DNA from: Chitinilyticum litopenaei DSM 21440
GTDB taxonomy: Bacteria > Pseudomonadota > Gammaproteobacteria > Burkholderiales > Chitinibacteraceae
Length of the DNA: 48,347 nt
Direction of reading: 5' to 3'
NCBI RefSeq assembly: GCF_000428145.1
Contig: NZ_ATZJ01000033.1
Span: 1 to 48,347 of the forward strand
The notes beneath the pieces were generated by a model, which was not told the origin of the DNA, searched no databases, and saw only the letters and a program-made list of their open reading frames with translations. A program made the position numbers and the translations under genes. This document shows positions 40,892 through 48,347 of this stretch, one piece after another (position 1 is the stretch's first letter; each line of letters opens with the position of its first letter).

Positions 40892-41643
40892 GCGCGCACG
40901 GGCTTGCCCTGCAACAGGGGGAACGCGGCCTGCTGGCGGGGCTGGAGCTGGCGATCGCGCCCGGTGAGGGCTGGCTGATTCTGGGCGAGAACGGCAGCGG
41001 CAAAAGCACGCTGCTCGCCGCGCTGGCCGGCTGGCATCTGCCGGTCGCCGGCGAGGTACGCCTGGATGGCGTGCGACTGCCCGCCGTGCCGCGCCGCCAG
41101 CGCGCGCGCCAGCTGGCCTGGCAAACGCAGCAGGATGAGCAGGCCTTTCCGCAAAGCGTGCTGGAGCGCGTGTTGTCCGGCCGCTATCCCTATCGCACGC
41201 ACTGGCAGTGGGAGAGTGCGGCTGATCATGCGCTGGCGCTGCAGCAGCTGGCGCGACTGGACCTGGCCGGGCTGGCCGGCCGCGATCTGGCGACGCTGTC
41301 CGGCGGCGAGCGCCGCCGCGTCGCCATGGCTACCGCGCTGGTGCAGCAGGCCGACTGCCTCTTGCTGGACGAACCGCTGTCGCAGCTGGATCTGCGCCAT
41401 CAGCAGCAGGCACTGCAGGTGCTGGCCGAAGAAGTCGCCGGCGGGCGCGCCGTGGTGCTGGTCAGCCACGATCCCAATCATGCGCGCGGTTTTGCCACGC
41501 ATGCGCTGCTGCTGTTCGGCGACGGCCGCTGGCTGGCCGGCCCGGTGGCGGACGTGCTGAGCACCGAGAATCTCGGCGCGCTGTACCACCACCCGGTGCG
41601 CGCACTGCAGGCCGACGGTGGACGCTGGTTCGTGCCGGCTTGA
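40885..41643 (+). CDS. btuD: ABC transporter ATP-binding protein, probable vitamin B12 importer
   Basis: A 252-residue ATPase with Walker A GENGSGKST (about 34-42), signature LSGGERRR and Walker B CLLLDEPLSQLD, then the switch His in VLVSHDP. It energises the preceding permease. The length and sequence are of the FecE/BtuD type. It starts at ATG 40885 inside the end of btuC and is followed by a strong terminator. The substrate assignment is by context, as for the permease. Confidence 0.87.
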   Translation: MLSAHGLALQQGERGLLAGLELAIAPGEGWLILGENGSGKSTLLAALAGWHLPVAGEVRLDGVRLPAVPRRQRARQLAWQTQQDEQAFPQSVLERVLSGRYPYRTHWQWESAADHALALQQLARLDLAGLAGRDLATLSGGERRRVAMATALVQQADCLLLDEPLSQLDLRHQQQALQVLAEEVAGGRAVVLVSHDPNHARGFATHALLLFGDGRWLAGPVADVLSTENLGALYHHPVRALQADGGRWFVPA

Positions 41644-41700
41644 GCGGCGGGCAGGGGCCCTTCTGCGGCCGTTTCGTACCCGCTCTGTGGTCTTTTATGG

Positions 41701-41760
41701 GTATTGCCCTGCAGCCGTTTTTTGGTAATGGCTGCAGGGCAATACTCTTTGTTTTTTATA
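41701..41760 (+). terminator. Rho-independent terminator of btuCD with a 16-bp perfect stem
   Basis: The left arm 41701-41716 (GTATTGCCCTGCAGCC) and right arm 41730-41745 are perfect complements, separated by a 13-nt loop that contains six T, and followed by TCTTTGTTTTTT. It lies between btuD and the convergent aldo-keto reductase gene, whose stop codon is within the T-rich tail. Confidence 0.9.
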
Positions 41761-42793
41761 GCGCCGGGCTCGGGCAGCGGCGGTGGATGGCCTCGATGGC
41801 AGCGAGCAGCTCGTCCGTCAGCACCACATCCTGAGCTGAGAGGTTTTCCTGCAGCTGCTCGGTGCTGGTCGCGCCAAGGATGGTGCTGGTAACGAACCAG
41901 CGGCTTTTCACCCACGCCAGCGCCAGCTGCGCCGGGCTCAGATCGTATTCCTGCGCCAGCGCCGCGTAGGCGGCCACCGCCTCGCCGACGTGCGGCTTGA
42001 GGTAGCGCAGGCCGAAATTGGCAAAGCGCGTCATGCGCCCGTCGGCGTGCGGGTTGCTTACGTACTTGCCGGACAACAGGCCAAAGGCCAGCGGGCTGTA
42101 CACCAGCAGTGCGACGTCCTCGCGGTGGCAGACCTCGGCCAGGCCCTGTTCATAGCCGCGGTTGATCAGGTTGTAGACATTCTGGATCGTGCTGATCACC
42201 GGCACGCCCAGCTCGCGCGCCAGGCGCTTGCATTCCATCACGCCCCACGGCGTTTCGTTCGACACGCCAACGTGGCGCACCTTGCCGGCGGCGACCAGTT
42301 CGCCCAGCACTGCCAGCGTGTCGGCCAGCCCGGGGGCATCCGGGTATTCCTGCTCCGGCTCGTAATAGGTCTGCCCGAACATCGGCACATGGCGCGCCGG
42401 CCAGTGCAGCTGGTAGAGGTCGATGTAGTCGGTCTTGAGCCTTGCCAGGCTCGCATCGCAGGCGGCGTGAATCTGCGCACGGGTGAATTGCGGGCCGCCG
42501 CGCAGCCAGTCCATGCCGCGATTGGGGCCGGCGACCTTGGTTGCAATGACCAGCTTGTCGCGCTGCTGGCCTGCGAGCCAGTCGCCGACGATGGTTTCGG
42601 TGGCGCCCTGCGTCTCGGCGCGCGCCGGCACCGGGTACATCTCGGCGGTGTCGATGAAATTGATGCCGGCGTCGAGCGCCAGGTCGAGCTGGGCGTGGGC
42701 GCTGGCCGCGTCGTTCTGCTCGCCGAAGGTCATCGTCCCCAGGCACAGCGTGGAAACGGACAGATCGGTGTGGGGCAGGGTGCGGTAATCCAT
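41756..42793 (-). CDS. tas: NADP(H)-dependent aldo-keto reductase, Tas family
   Basis: A 345-residue TIM-barrel oxidoreductase nearly colinear with E. coli Tas (346 residues). The N-terminus LPHTDLSVSTLCLGTMTFGEQND, the catalytic IDTAEMYPVPARAETQG (Asp, Tyr), LVIATKVAGPNRG (Lys), DLYQLHWP (His) and SNETPWGVM are present. Tas was found as a suppressor of tyrosine auxotrophy in E. coli; its natural substrate is unknown. ATG 42793 has AAGGA about 8-10 nt upstream. The end of the gene lies in the tail of the btuCD terminator. Confidence 0.93.
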   Translation of the reverse strand: MDYRTLPHTDLSVSTLCLGTMTFGEQNDAASAHAQLDLALDAGINFIDTAEMYPVPARAETQGATETIVGDWLAGQQRDKLVIATKVAGPNRGMDWLRGGPQFTRAQIHAACDASLARLKTDYIDLYQLHWPARHVPMFGQTYYEPEQEYPDAPGLADTLAVLGELVAAGKVRHVGVSNETPWGVMECKRLARELGVPVISTIQNVYNLINRGYEQGLAEVCHREDVALLVYSPLAFGLLSGKYVSNPHADGRMTRFANFGLRYLKPHVGEAVAAYAALAQEYDLSPAQLALAWVKSRWFVTSTILGATSTEQLQENLSAQDVVLTDELLAAIEAIHRRCPSPAL

Positions 42794-42900
42794 GGCGTTT
42801 TCCTTGCGGCAAGTCGGACTGGCATCTTGCCAGAGCCCCTGCCGTTTGTCGCAAATCCGCAGATTATTTTGATACGGTATGCTGTATATGGGCAGAGCCA

Positions 42901-42929
42901 TTAACGGTGTTGATCTTGATTGATATACC
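42901..42929 (+). promoter_or_regulatory. Candidate promoter of the DUF2946/PCu(A)C genes
   Basis: TTAACG (42901-42906), 17-nt spacer, TATACC (42924-42929). A second -10-like TAGAAT stands at 42981-42986, nearer to the start codon, but without a matching -35. No copper-regulator palindrome is recognised. Confidence 0.35.
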
Positions 42930-43021
42930 CGGTTTTTCTCGGCAGGGCTGAGGATGGCTGCGGCACCGATGAAACTCGGCTAGAATCGCAGCGCCAAACT
43001 TTTCCGTGACGATAGGCTCTG

Positions 43022-43405
43022 ATGTCTTCTTCCCGCCGCCATGCCGCACGCTGCTGGCTTGCCCTGCTGGCGCTGTGTCTGCACCTGCTGCTGCCCTACG
43101 CGCATGCCGCTGCTCGCCTTGGCGCGAGCGGCTTGCCGGTGCTGGCGGTCTGCAGCGTGGCCGGCAATGCCGACCTGGTGGCTGCGCCGCAGGACGGACG
43201 GGAACAGACGCTCGTCATGCTGCGCTGCCCGCTTTGTGTGGCGAGCGCCGGCCAGATTCTGGCGCCGCCTCCGGCGCCTGCTGGCTTGCCTGCGTGCCCC
43301 GAGATGGCCGGACTGCTCCAGCCGGCCGGCGCGCCAGGCTTTTTTATCCCGCTTCCTGTCGCCTGGCTGCCGCCCGGGCGCGCCCCGCCTGCCCTGTCCT
43401 GCTGA
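43022..43405 (+). CDS. DUF2946 family protein
   Basis: A 127-residue exported protein with a signal-peptide-like N-terminus (LALLALCLHLLLPYAHA, residues about 13-29) and the DUF2946 traits: a small Pro/Ala-rich mature part with the pair RCPLCVAS. Such proteins often accompany copper-trafficking or TonB-dependent receptor genes and may bind metal through the two cysteines, though the function is not established. It precedes the PCu(A)C chaperone gene by 125 nt in the same direction. The ribosome binding site is weak. Confidence 0.7.
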   Translation: MSSSRRHAARCWLALLALCLHLLLPYAHAAARLGASGLPVLAVCSVAGNADLVAAPQDGREQTLVMLRCPLCVASAGQILAPPPAPAGLPACPEMAGLLQPAGAPGFFIPLPVAWLPPGRAPPALSC

Positions 43406-43530
43406 GCCTTGCGCCAGCGTCGGGCGGACCGCGAGCGGCGTGCCCTGTTTTCCCTGTCTGTCGGCTGGCTGCCCGCGTGGCCAGTCTCATCCCCTTATTG
43501 CTGACCAGTCCAATCTGGCAAGGAGTCATC

Positions 43531-43998
43531 ATGTTCAAATCTCTGCTCGGCGCTGCGGCGCTGTTGGCCGCGCTGACCGCCCAGGCGCATGAATTTACCG
43601 CCGGTGACGTCAGGATCGACCACCCCTGGGCGCGCGCGACCGTTGCGACCGCCAGGAATGCCGGTGCCTTCCTCACGCTGACCAGCGCCAAGGGCGACCA
43701 GCTGCTCGGCGTCGCCAGCCCGGTGGCCGACAAGGTGGAAGTGCATGAAATGAAAATGGAAGGCAATGTCATGAAAATGCGTCCGCTGCCGGCCCTGGAG
43801 TTGCCAGCCGGCAAGACGGTGGAACTCGTCCCGGGCGGTTATCACATCATGCTGATCGGCCTGAAGCGGCAACTCAAGGAAGGCGAGCGTTTCCCGCTGG
43901 TGCTGACGTTTGCCAAGGGCGGGCGCGCCGAAGTGCAGGTGCAGGTGGATGCGCTGACGGCCCAGCCGGCGGCTGCCGCCAAGCATGAGCATCACTGA
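43531..43998 (+). CDS. Periplasmic copper chaperone PCu(A)C
   Basis: A 155-residue periplasmic Cu(I) chaperone that supplies the CuA site of cytochrome oxidase. The signal peptide (1-19, ending AQA) leads into FTAGDVRIDHPWARAT, the family opening. The copper ligands are in HEMKMEGNVMKM followed after about 20 residues by YHIML, fitting the HxMx10-type/HxM motif. The C-terminus KHEHH is an extra metal-binding tail. ATG has AAGGAG 5-6 nt upstream. It pairs with the DUF2946 gene; no Sco gene is in the window. Confidence 0.9.
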   Translation: MFKSLLGAAALLAALTAQAHEFTAGDVRIDHPWARATVATARNAGAFLTLTSAKGDQLLGVASPVADKVEVHEMKMEGNVMKMRPLPALELPAGKTVELVPGGYHIMLIGLKRQLKEGERFPLVLTFAKGGRAEVQVQVDALTAQPAAAAKHEHH

Positions 43999-44236
43999 GT
44001 CGCGCTGGGTGCTTGCCTGCAGGCATCCCGATGACGGTGCAAGCACAGGCCGGATTCCGCCGTGTGCCGCGAGCCTGACTAGTCCATCAGAAGCTGGTCT
44101 TGTGGGTATGGGCATGCAACCCTTTTCTGCAAAGGGCTGTGGCTTGATGAGGGGTGATGTATATGGCTGCTGTCAGATGGTCAGCGTAAGCCCTCTGGCA
44201 AGCGTGCCCAGGCCTCGCCGGTGATCGTGACCAACA

Positions 44237-44264
44237 ACAAGGGCAGCCCGCGGGCTGCCCTTGT
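44237..44264 (-). terminator. Palindromic terminator of the TraB-like gene
   Basis: A perfect 28-nt palindrome (arms of 14 bp, 44237-44250 and 44251-44264, core CCCG/CGGG), 18 nt after the stop of the minus-strand gene. There is no real T-run. The remainder of the 283-nt gap after the copper chaperone gene has an imperfect CCCTTT/AAAGGG hairpin near 44119-44138 and nothing else that I recognise. Confidence 0.6.
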
Positions 44265-44281
44265 TTGTGGCTTGGCCGGAC

Positions 44282-45178
44282 TTACTTCGGCGCGGCCGGT
44301 GTGACCTTGTAGCCGGCCTTCTTCAACCTGGCCAGCACGCCAGCTTCGCCGGACAGATACTGTGCGCCAACGCCGATAAAGCTGCCACCCTGTTTGGCCT
44401 GCTTGCCGATGGCCTCGGCCAGCTGGGCATTGCGGCCAGCCAGCTGCTGGTTTTTCCACGCCGCATACCAGGCCTGTTCCGTTGCCGGCAGCGTCGGCAG
44501 AACCGCCTCGGCGAGTTTCGGCAGCTGGGCGATGTCCTGCTTCAGGTAGCCGGCCATGTAGGCCTGTTCGTTCTTGGCCAGCTGTTCCTGCTGGTCGAGG
44601 ATGGCGTAGAGCAGCGGAATCTGCTTGGCCTCGGGAATGCTCTCGAAGCGCTTCAGTTGCGCGTCGATGGGTTCCAGGCCGAAATAATCCTTCTGGCTTT
44701 CGATCGCCATCTTGGAAAACAGCAGGTCCATCGGAATCTGGCCGGTCTGCTTTTTCGGAATCTGCAGCAGCATGATCGCGCCCCAGGGCTTCATCTTGGC
44801 CGTGGCGACCTCGGGGTAGCCGCGCGCGTCCATTTCCCTGACCAGCTGCTGGTAGTGTTTGGCGTCGAGCTTGCCCTGCAGGCTGGGCTCGGCCGTGAGG
44901 ATGCGCTTGCCCATTTCCATCATGCTGTTGAAGTCCTGCTTGACCTCGGTGCCGATCTGCTTGCTGTCCATGAAGGCCTTTTTCATGGCCGGCGAGAAAT
45001 CCACGGCATGCGTGTCGCTGACGTAGGCCACACCGTAGACCCAGGTCGGCGCCACGCCTTTCTTTTCGATTTTCCACAGCAAGGTCTGCTCGGTCTTGCT
45101 GGGCGGCACGGCAAACAGCAGGGTGGGGGCCAGCAGGGTGGCCGTGGCCAGCAGCCACGGACGCAGTCGGTGCAACAT
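44282..45178 (-). CDS. TraB/GumN-like protein with both GxxH histidines replaced
   Basis: A 298-residue secreted protein of the TraB/GumN (Tiki-like) family. After a signal peptide (residues about 7-23, ending LFA) come LLWKIEKKGVAPTWVYGVAY, then IGTEVKQDF with the conserved Glu, and at the end FIGVGAQYLSGEAGVLARLKKAGYKV. These match the family pattern, but the two GxxH motifs read GVAY and GAQY, so both histidines thought to bind metal are Tyr. A pseudoenzyme or altered chemistry is possible. ATG 45178 has GAGGAGGA at about 8 nt and starts the signal peptide. The gene upstream in the same direction is 59 nt away. Confidence 0.82.
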   Translation of the reverse strand: MLHRLRPWLLATATLLAPTLLFAVPPSKTEQTLLWKIEKKGVAPTWVYGVAYVSDTHAVDFSPAMKKAFMDSKQIGTEVKQDFNSMMEMGKRILTAEPSLQGKLDAKHYQQLVREMDARGYPEVATAKMKPWGAIMLLQIPKKQTGQIPMDLLFSKMAIESQKDYFGLEPIDAQLKRFESIPEAKQIPLLYAILDQQEQLAKNEQAYMAGYLKQDIAQLPKLAEAVLPTLPATEQAWYAAWKNQQLAGRNAQLAEAIGKQAKQGGSFIGVGAQYLSGEAGVLARLKKAGYKVTPAAPK

Positions 45179-45237
45179 GTTCGGGTCCTCCTCAAAGAGG
45201 GCCACAGTATAGCAGGGCGCTGCAGGCGCCTGCCGCC

Positions 45238-45849
45238 TCAGGCGCGCAGCAGCGTGCGGATTTCATCCACCAGAGCCAGCGCCTGTTCGTCGCTCTGTCG
45301 GGATTCGCGCATGGCGATCTGCCAGCGCGCCAGCGTGCCGCGCAGGCTTTTTTCATCGTCGATCGCCCGGATTTCCGGCAGCAGGTCCTTGCCGAAGATG
45401 CCCAGATAGAGCTGGCAGCTTTCTTCCATGAGCATGCGGATCATGCGGATGCGGTGTGCACTGAGCGTGATTTGCGGAATGGGGGCGTGTGCTACGGGGG
45501 GAGGTGGCGCCGCCGCAGGCTCCGGGCGTGCGGCGGCAGCCGGGGCTGCCGCCACATGGGTGACGGGCGTCGCTGCGGCAGCGGCCTGACGGTCATGCTG
45601 GCTGTGCGGGCCGCCGGGGGCCGGGCTGACAAAACCGGCCTGTTCCAGTTCGTGGATGGCCGGAATGATCTCCAGTCCGACCAGTAGCGCAGCCAGTGCG
45701 CCGACCGACTTGCTGCCATCAATCAGGATGAGCACGCGCCGCAGACGGGCCGGCAGGCCAAAGCGGCGTTCCGAGATTTCCTGCTGGCCCTTGGCGGTTT
45801 TGCAATACACGCGATGAACCAGTGCGGCGGCTTGATCAAGTGCAGTCAT
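45238..45849 (-). CDS. Protein of unknown function with an Ala/Pro-rich linker
   Basis: A 203-residue cytoplasmic protein that I do not recognise. The N-terminal part (about 1-75) contains LVHRVYCKTAKGQQEI and LRRVLILIDGSKSVGALAALL followed by IHELEQAGFV, which looks like a small winged-helix domain. A low-complexity Ala/Pro/His linker (about 80-125) leads to a helical C-terminal domain (HRIRMIRMLMEESCQLYLGIFG, then LARWQIAMRES). ATG 45849 is preferred because AGGGGA precedes it; ATG 45864 has none. It may be co-transcribed with the TraB-like gene downstream. No signal peptide. Confidence 0.7.
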   Translation of the reverse strand: MTALDQAAALVHRVYCKTAKGQQEISERRFGLPARLRRVLILIDGSKSVGALAALLVGLEIIPAIHELEQAGFVSPAPGGPHSQHDRQAAAAATPVTHVAAAPAAAARPEPAAAPPPPVAHAPIPQITLSAHRIRMIRMLMEESCQLYLGIFGKDLLPEIRAIDDEKSLRGTLARWQIAMRESRQSDEQALALVDEIRTLLRA

Positions 45850-46005
45850 GGCCTGTCCCCTCATGCGGTCAGGGCTGCAGTGTAAGCTTTACAGATGACA
45901 GGATGGCGACAAGGATAATAGTCTCGGCAGGTGTGTCGGTTTTGCTGCCAGGCCGGCATGTAGTTGTTGCCTCTCTTTCTGTTCAATTTCTTGCAAGGCT
46001 AGACC

Positions 46006-47967
46006 ATGTCTTCATCACTCCCTCCCGGTGTTCCGGACCTGGCCGGTGCCGACCGACAGTTTCAGTCTCTCGCCGATCTGATGCCGCAAATGGTATGGAC
46101 GGCCACGCCGGACGGGCGCATCGCCTATGCCAACGGGGTGTGGCAGGCGTTCTGTCAGGCGCATGCGACTGAGTCTGGTGCTGCCGGGTTCACCGAGAGC
46201 CTGCATCCCGATGATCTGGGGCGCTGGGCCGAAGCCTGGCAGCAGGCGCTGGCCGGTCATGACTTCGAGGCGCTTGCGCGCATGCGCCATGCGGCAACAG
46301 GGGCCTGGGTGCCCCATCTGCACCATGCTGTTGCCATGTACGACGCGCAGGGCCGGCTAGTCCAGTGGTTTGGCACCAGCGTCAACCTGGAGCAGAGCCT
46401 GCCAGCGCACGAGGGCGGCGGCGAATGGAACGACTTGATGGCCCGGCTCAACGAGCATTTGCTGGGGGTTTTGCAGGAGCGCAGCGCCGTGCTGACCCAG
46501 CTTGAACTGCAGACGCGGCATCTGGGCGAAATCATTACCACGCAATCGCATCTGGCCCAGGCCGAGCTGGAGCTCGAGGGCTTCATGCTGATCGTGGTCG
46601 AGCGCATGCTGAAGTTGACCCCGGCAACCGGCGCCGTTGTGGAAATGGTCGATGGCGATGAAATGGTCTATCGCGCTGCCAGCGGCACGGTGCGCCCTTA
46701 TCTCGGCTTGCGCATCCGGCGCGCAGGCAGTCTCTCCGGGCTGTGCGTGCAAGAGCGACGCATGCTCGATTGCCCGGATACCAGCATTGATCCGCGCGTG
46801 GATAGCGTGGCGTGCGCCAAGGTCGGCGCGGCGAGCATGGTGGTCACGCCCTTGGTTGACTGCGGCCGGCTGGTGGGCGTACTGAAAATCCTGTCCCGGC
46901 AGCCGCATGCGTTTGGCACTGCCGACCTGCAAACGCTGCAGCTGATGTCCGGCCTCATTGGCGCAGCCTTCAGTCGCCAGCAGCAATTCGACACCAACCA
47001 GCGTCTGTTGGCCGAGCGCACGCGAGCGCTGGAGGCGCTGGCGCTGGAGGTCGAGCGCCGCCGTCGCTCGGAAGACATCCTGCGCGCCAGCGAGGCGCGC
47101 ACGCGGCTGATTATCGACAGTTCCGGTGAAGCCTTTGTCGGCCTCAATGCGGCGGGGCTGATCACCGACTGGAACCGCCAGGCGGCCCTGGTCTTTGGCT
47201 GGTCGGCCGCTGAAATGCTGGGGTGGCCGCTGGCGCAAACCGTACTGCCATCCGGACAACAGGCTGCCTTTGCCGATTTGCTCGCCGCTCAGGCTGCCAG
47301 TGAGCCCGATGCCGTTACGCGCAGCGAACTGTTGCTGCAAACCGCTAGTGGCAAGCTGCTGCCGGTGGAGGTGACACTGAGCTGCATCCGCAGCGACGGG
47401 CAAATGATATATAGCGCGTTTCTGCGCGACATCAGCCAGCGCCGCCAGCAGGAGTTACGCTTGCGTTTTCAGGCCGAACACGATGCACTGACCGGTCTGC
47501 CCAACCGCCGTACCTTCCAGGCCAGGCTGGAGTCGGAGCTGGAGGCATCACCCGAGCATACTTGCGCGGTTCTCTTCATTGATCTTGATGGCTTCAAGGC
47601 CGTCAATGACAGTCTGGGTCATGAAGCCGGTGATGCACTGCTCAGGCACGTGGCGCAACGGCTCGAGCACTGCATTCGGGGCAATGACACGCTGGCCCGG
47701 CTGGGAGGAGATGAATTCGTGATCCTGCTGACCGATCTGCCGGGGGAACGCGCCGCTCACCGGGTGGCCGAAAGCGTGCTGGCCACGCTGGCTGAGCCCG
47801 TCGATTTGGATCAGGGCCAAGCGCAGATTGGCGCCAGCATCGGCATCACCGTCAGCCCGACGGATGCATCTGCCGATGCGGGCCAGCTGCTGCGCGAGGC
47901 GGATGCCGCGATGTACCAGGCCAAGCGCAGCGGCAAGAATCGTGCCGTTCAATGGGCCAGGGGTTGA
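46006..47967 (+). CDS. Diguanylate cyclase with PAS, GAF and PAS sensor domains
   Basis: A 653-residue cytoplasmic enzyme that makes cyclic-di-GMP. There is an N-terminal PAS (about 20-130, LADLMPQMVWTATPDGRIAYAN), a GAF domain (about 190-325, AASMVVTPLVDCGRLVGVLKI), a coiled-coil stretch rich in Glu/Arg/Leu, a second PAS (about 365-485) and a C-terminal GGDEF domain. The active site reads GGDEF at 567-571 and a product-inhibition I-site RGND lies at 558-561, five residues before it. No membrane helix is seen. It is monocistronic and directly precedes the rRNA operon promoter. The signal sensed is unknown. Confidence 0.93.
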   Translation: MSSSLPPGVPDLAGADRQFQSLADLMPQMVWTATPDGRIAYANGVWQAFCQAHATESGAAGFTESLHPDDLGRWAEAWQQALAGHDFEALARMRHAATGAWVPHLHHAVAMYDAQGRLVQWFGTSVNLEQSLPAHEGGGEWNDLMARLNEHLLGVLQERSAVLTQLELQTRHLGEIITTQSHLAQAELELEGFMLIVVERMLKLTPATGAVVEMVDGDEMVYRAASGTVRPYLGLRIRRAGSLSGLCVQERRMLDCPDTSIDPRVDSVACAKVGAASMVVTPLVDCGRLVGVLKILSRQPHAFGTADLQTLQLMSGLIGAAFSRQQQFDTNQRLLAERTRALEALALEVERRRRSEDILRASEARTRLIIDSSGEAFVGLNAAGLITDWNRQAALVFGWSAAEMLGWPLAQTVLPSGQQAAFADLLAAQAASEPDAVTRSELLLQTASGKLLPVEVTLSCIRSDGQMIYSAFLRDISQRRQQELRLRFQAEHDALTGLPNRRTFQARLESELEASPEHTCAVLFIDLDGFKAVNDSLGHEAGDALLRHVAQRLEHCIRGNDTLARLGGDEFVILLTDLPGERAAHRVAESVLATLAEPVDLDQGQAQIGASIGITVSPTDASADAGQLLREADAAMYQAKRSGKNRAVQWARG

Positions 47968-48069
47968 CGCTGTACGACACTAGTGCGTGTTCTGGAGTTT
48001 TGGCGCTGATTGCGCTTGTTGAATATCAAGCACTTATCGAACTGTCTGGTGATTTTCTGTGGCGGGGTG

Positions 48070-48098
48070 TTGACGGGTTCGGGTTCGGGCCGTATAGT
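48070..48098 (+). promoter_or_regulatory. rRNA operon promoter
   Basis: TTGACG (48070-48075), 17-nt spacer, TATAGT (48093-48098), about 218 nt before the 16S 5' end, with a GC-rich discriminator. The near-consensus elements and position fit an rrn P promoter. The 348-nt stretch from the diguanylate cyclase stop to the 16S gene contains this promoter and the leader and no gene. Confidence 0.8.
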
Positions 48099-48113
48099 TC
48101 GGCCTCTCTGCTG

Positions 48114-48171
48114 CTGACGCAGCGAAAGAAACGAAGCGAAACGACAAGTTTAGCGAAGTTTGCAGCGTCAG
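48114..48171 (+). other. rRNA leader stem
   Basis: CTGACGC (48114-48120) pairs with GCGTCAG (48165-48171), enclosing an A/G-rich repeat-like segment, just downstream of the predicted transcription start. Confidence 0.4.
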
Positions 48172-48177
48172 GGCAAC

Positions 48178-48236
48178 GATCTTTAACAATCTACAGCCGA
48201 TGAGTGTGAGTGCTTGGTTTGACCAGCACTCGCACT
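48178..48236 (+). promoter_or_regulatory. boxA-like antitermination site and leader hairpin of the rRNA operon
   Basis: GATCTTTAACAA at 48178-48189 resembles boxA (consensus TGCTCTTTAACA). It is followed by a 12-bp hairpin with one G-T pair (48203-48214 with 48225-48236, loop TGGTTTGACC). In E. coli boxA in the rrn leader recruits the Nus/SuhB antitermination complex; here the function is inferred from similarity. Confidence 0.65.
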
Positions 48237-48315
48237 TAAAGACAGAAGTAACAAGTACACACTTGTTGATTCTGAGTTTTAAGCAAGCGAGCGCAATTAA
48301 GTAGTAACAGTGATT

Positions 48316-48347
48316 AAACGAAAGAGTTTGATCCTGGCTCAGATTGA
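48316..48347 (+). rRNA. rrs: 16S ribosomal RNA, 5' end (partial)
   Basis: The last 32 nt contain AGAGTTTGATCCTGGCTCAG, the universal 5' segment of bacterial 16S rRNA, preceded by AAACGA. The 5' end is set at about 48316 by comparison with the E. coli 5' end; the rest lies beyond the window. Confidence 0.97.

Noticed and set aside
39887..41643. Ferric siderophore or heme ABC transporter
   Set aside because: Possible by family, but no siderophore, heme or Fur-box context is seen while a B12 system lacking exactly these parts is in the same window; kept as an alternative.
43985..44224. Short plus-strand frame after the copper chaperone gene
   Set aside because: No ribosome binding site or plausible protein; the region contains only hairpins.
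47952..48203. Open frame over the rRNA promoter
   Set aside because: It covers the promoter and leader elements and lacks a ribosome binding site.

Overview
The window reads as chromosomal DNA of a GC-rich betaproteobacterium, most likely a chitin-using member of the Neisseriales/Chitinibacteraceae type. The basis is a Neisseria-type trimeric porin, a single-chain PurL of 1316 residues, a GH20 N-acetylhexosaminidase, a secreted metalloprotease with chitin-binding modules, a xanthomonadin-like aryl polyene (APE) cluster and betaproteobacterial 16S leader sequence. Species cannot be named from this sequence. The left edge lies inside an IS1595/ISXO2-like transposase gene and the right edge about 32 nt inside a 16S rRNA gene, so the window is probably a contig that ends in repeats.

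Layout. 1-7.5 kb: IS fragment, porin, a minus-strand amidase/membrane protein pair, purL (minus) and a divergent periplasmic solute-binding protein. 7.5-10.3 kb: GH20 chitobiase with its promoter and terminators. 10.36-14.9 kb: cobalamin acquisition, with an adenosylcobalamin riboswitch, a hairpin that buries the btuB ribosome binding site, btuB, cobO, a hotdog thioesterase gene and btuF. 14.9-16.4 kb: a ribosome-hibernation-like factor divergent from a NhaR-like LysR regulator. 16.6-19.8 kb: a chitin-binding metzincin-type protease with a lamin-tail domain and an overlapping small secreted protein, followed by tRNA-Thr(CGU).

20.0-36.3 kb is a complete APE pigment cluster of 18 genes in one direction, most joined by ATGA-type overlaps. 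It encodes an O-methyltransferase, chain-length factor, PlsC-like acyltransferase, two acyl carrier proteins, a membrane protein, an AMP-ligase fused to a dehydratase-like hotdog domain, GT2, an LpxL-like acyltransferase, an MIO ammonia-lyase, a thioesterase, a LolA-like carrier, an MMPL exporter, a DUF3261 lipoprotein, KS, a second dehydratase, KR and a second KS. The inferred route: an aryl acid (possibly made by the ammonia-lyase) is activated and loaded on ACP, extended by KS/CLF, reduced by KR, dehydrated by a two-subunit dehydratase, attached to a lipid-like carrier by the GT and acyltransferases, and delivered to the outer membrane by LolA/MMPL/DUF3261.

36.4-48.3 kb: a small secreted protein, a large minus-strand HD-GYP sensor, btuC and btuD (the rest of the B12 transporter, 25 kb from btuF), a Tas-type aldo-keto reductase (minus), a DUF2946/PCu(A)C copper pair, a degenerate TraB/GumN-like protein and an unknown protein (both minus), a PAS-GAF-PAS-GGDEF diguanylate cyclase, and the promoter, leader and first bases of an rRNA operon. 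The most notable points are the complementary half-sites of the APE dehydratase, the unusual Tyr-His selectivity pair of the ammonia-lyase, the chitin-targeted protease with its partner, the loss of both motif histidines in the TraB-like protein, and ribosome-binding-site hairpins in front of both btuB and btuC.
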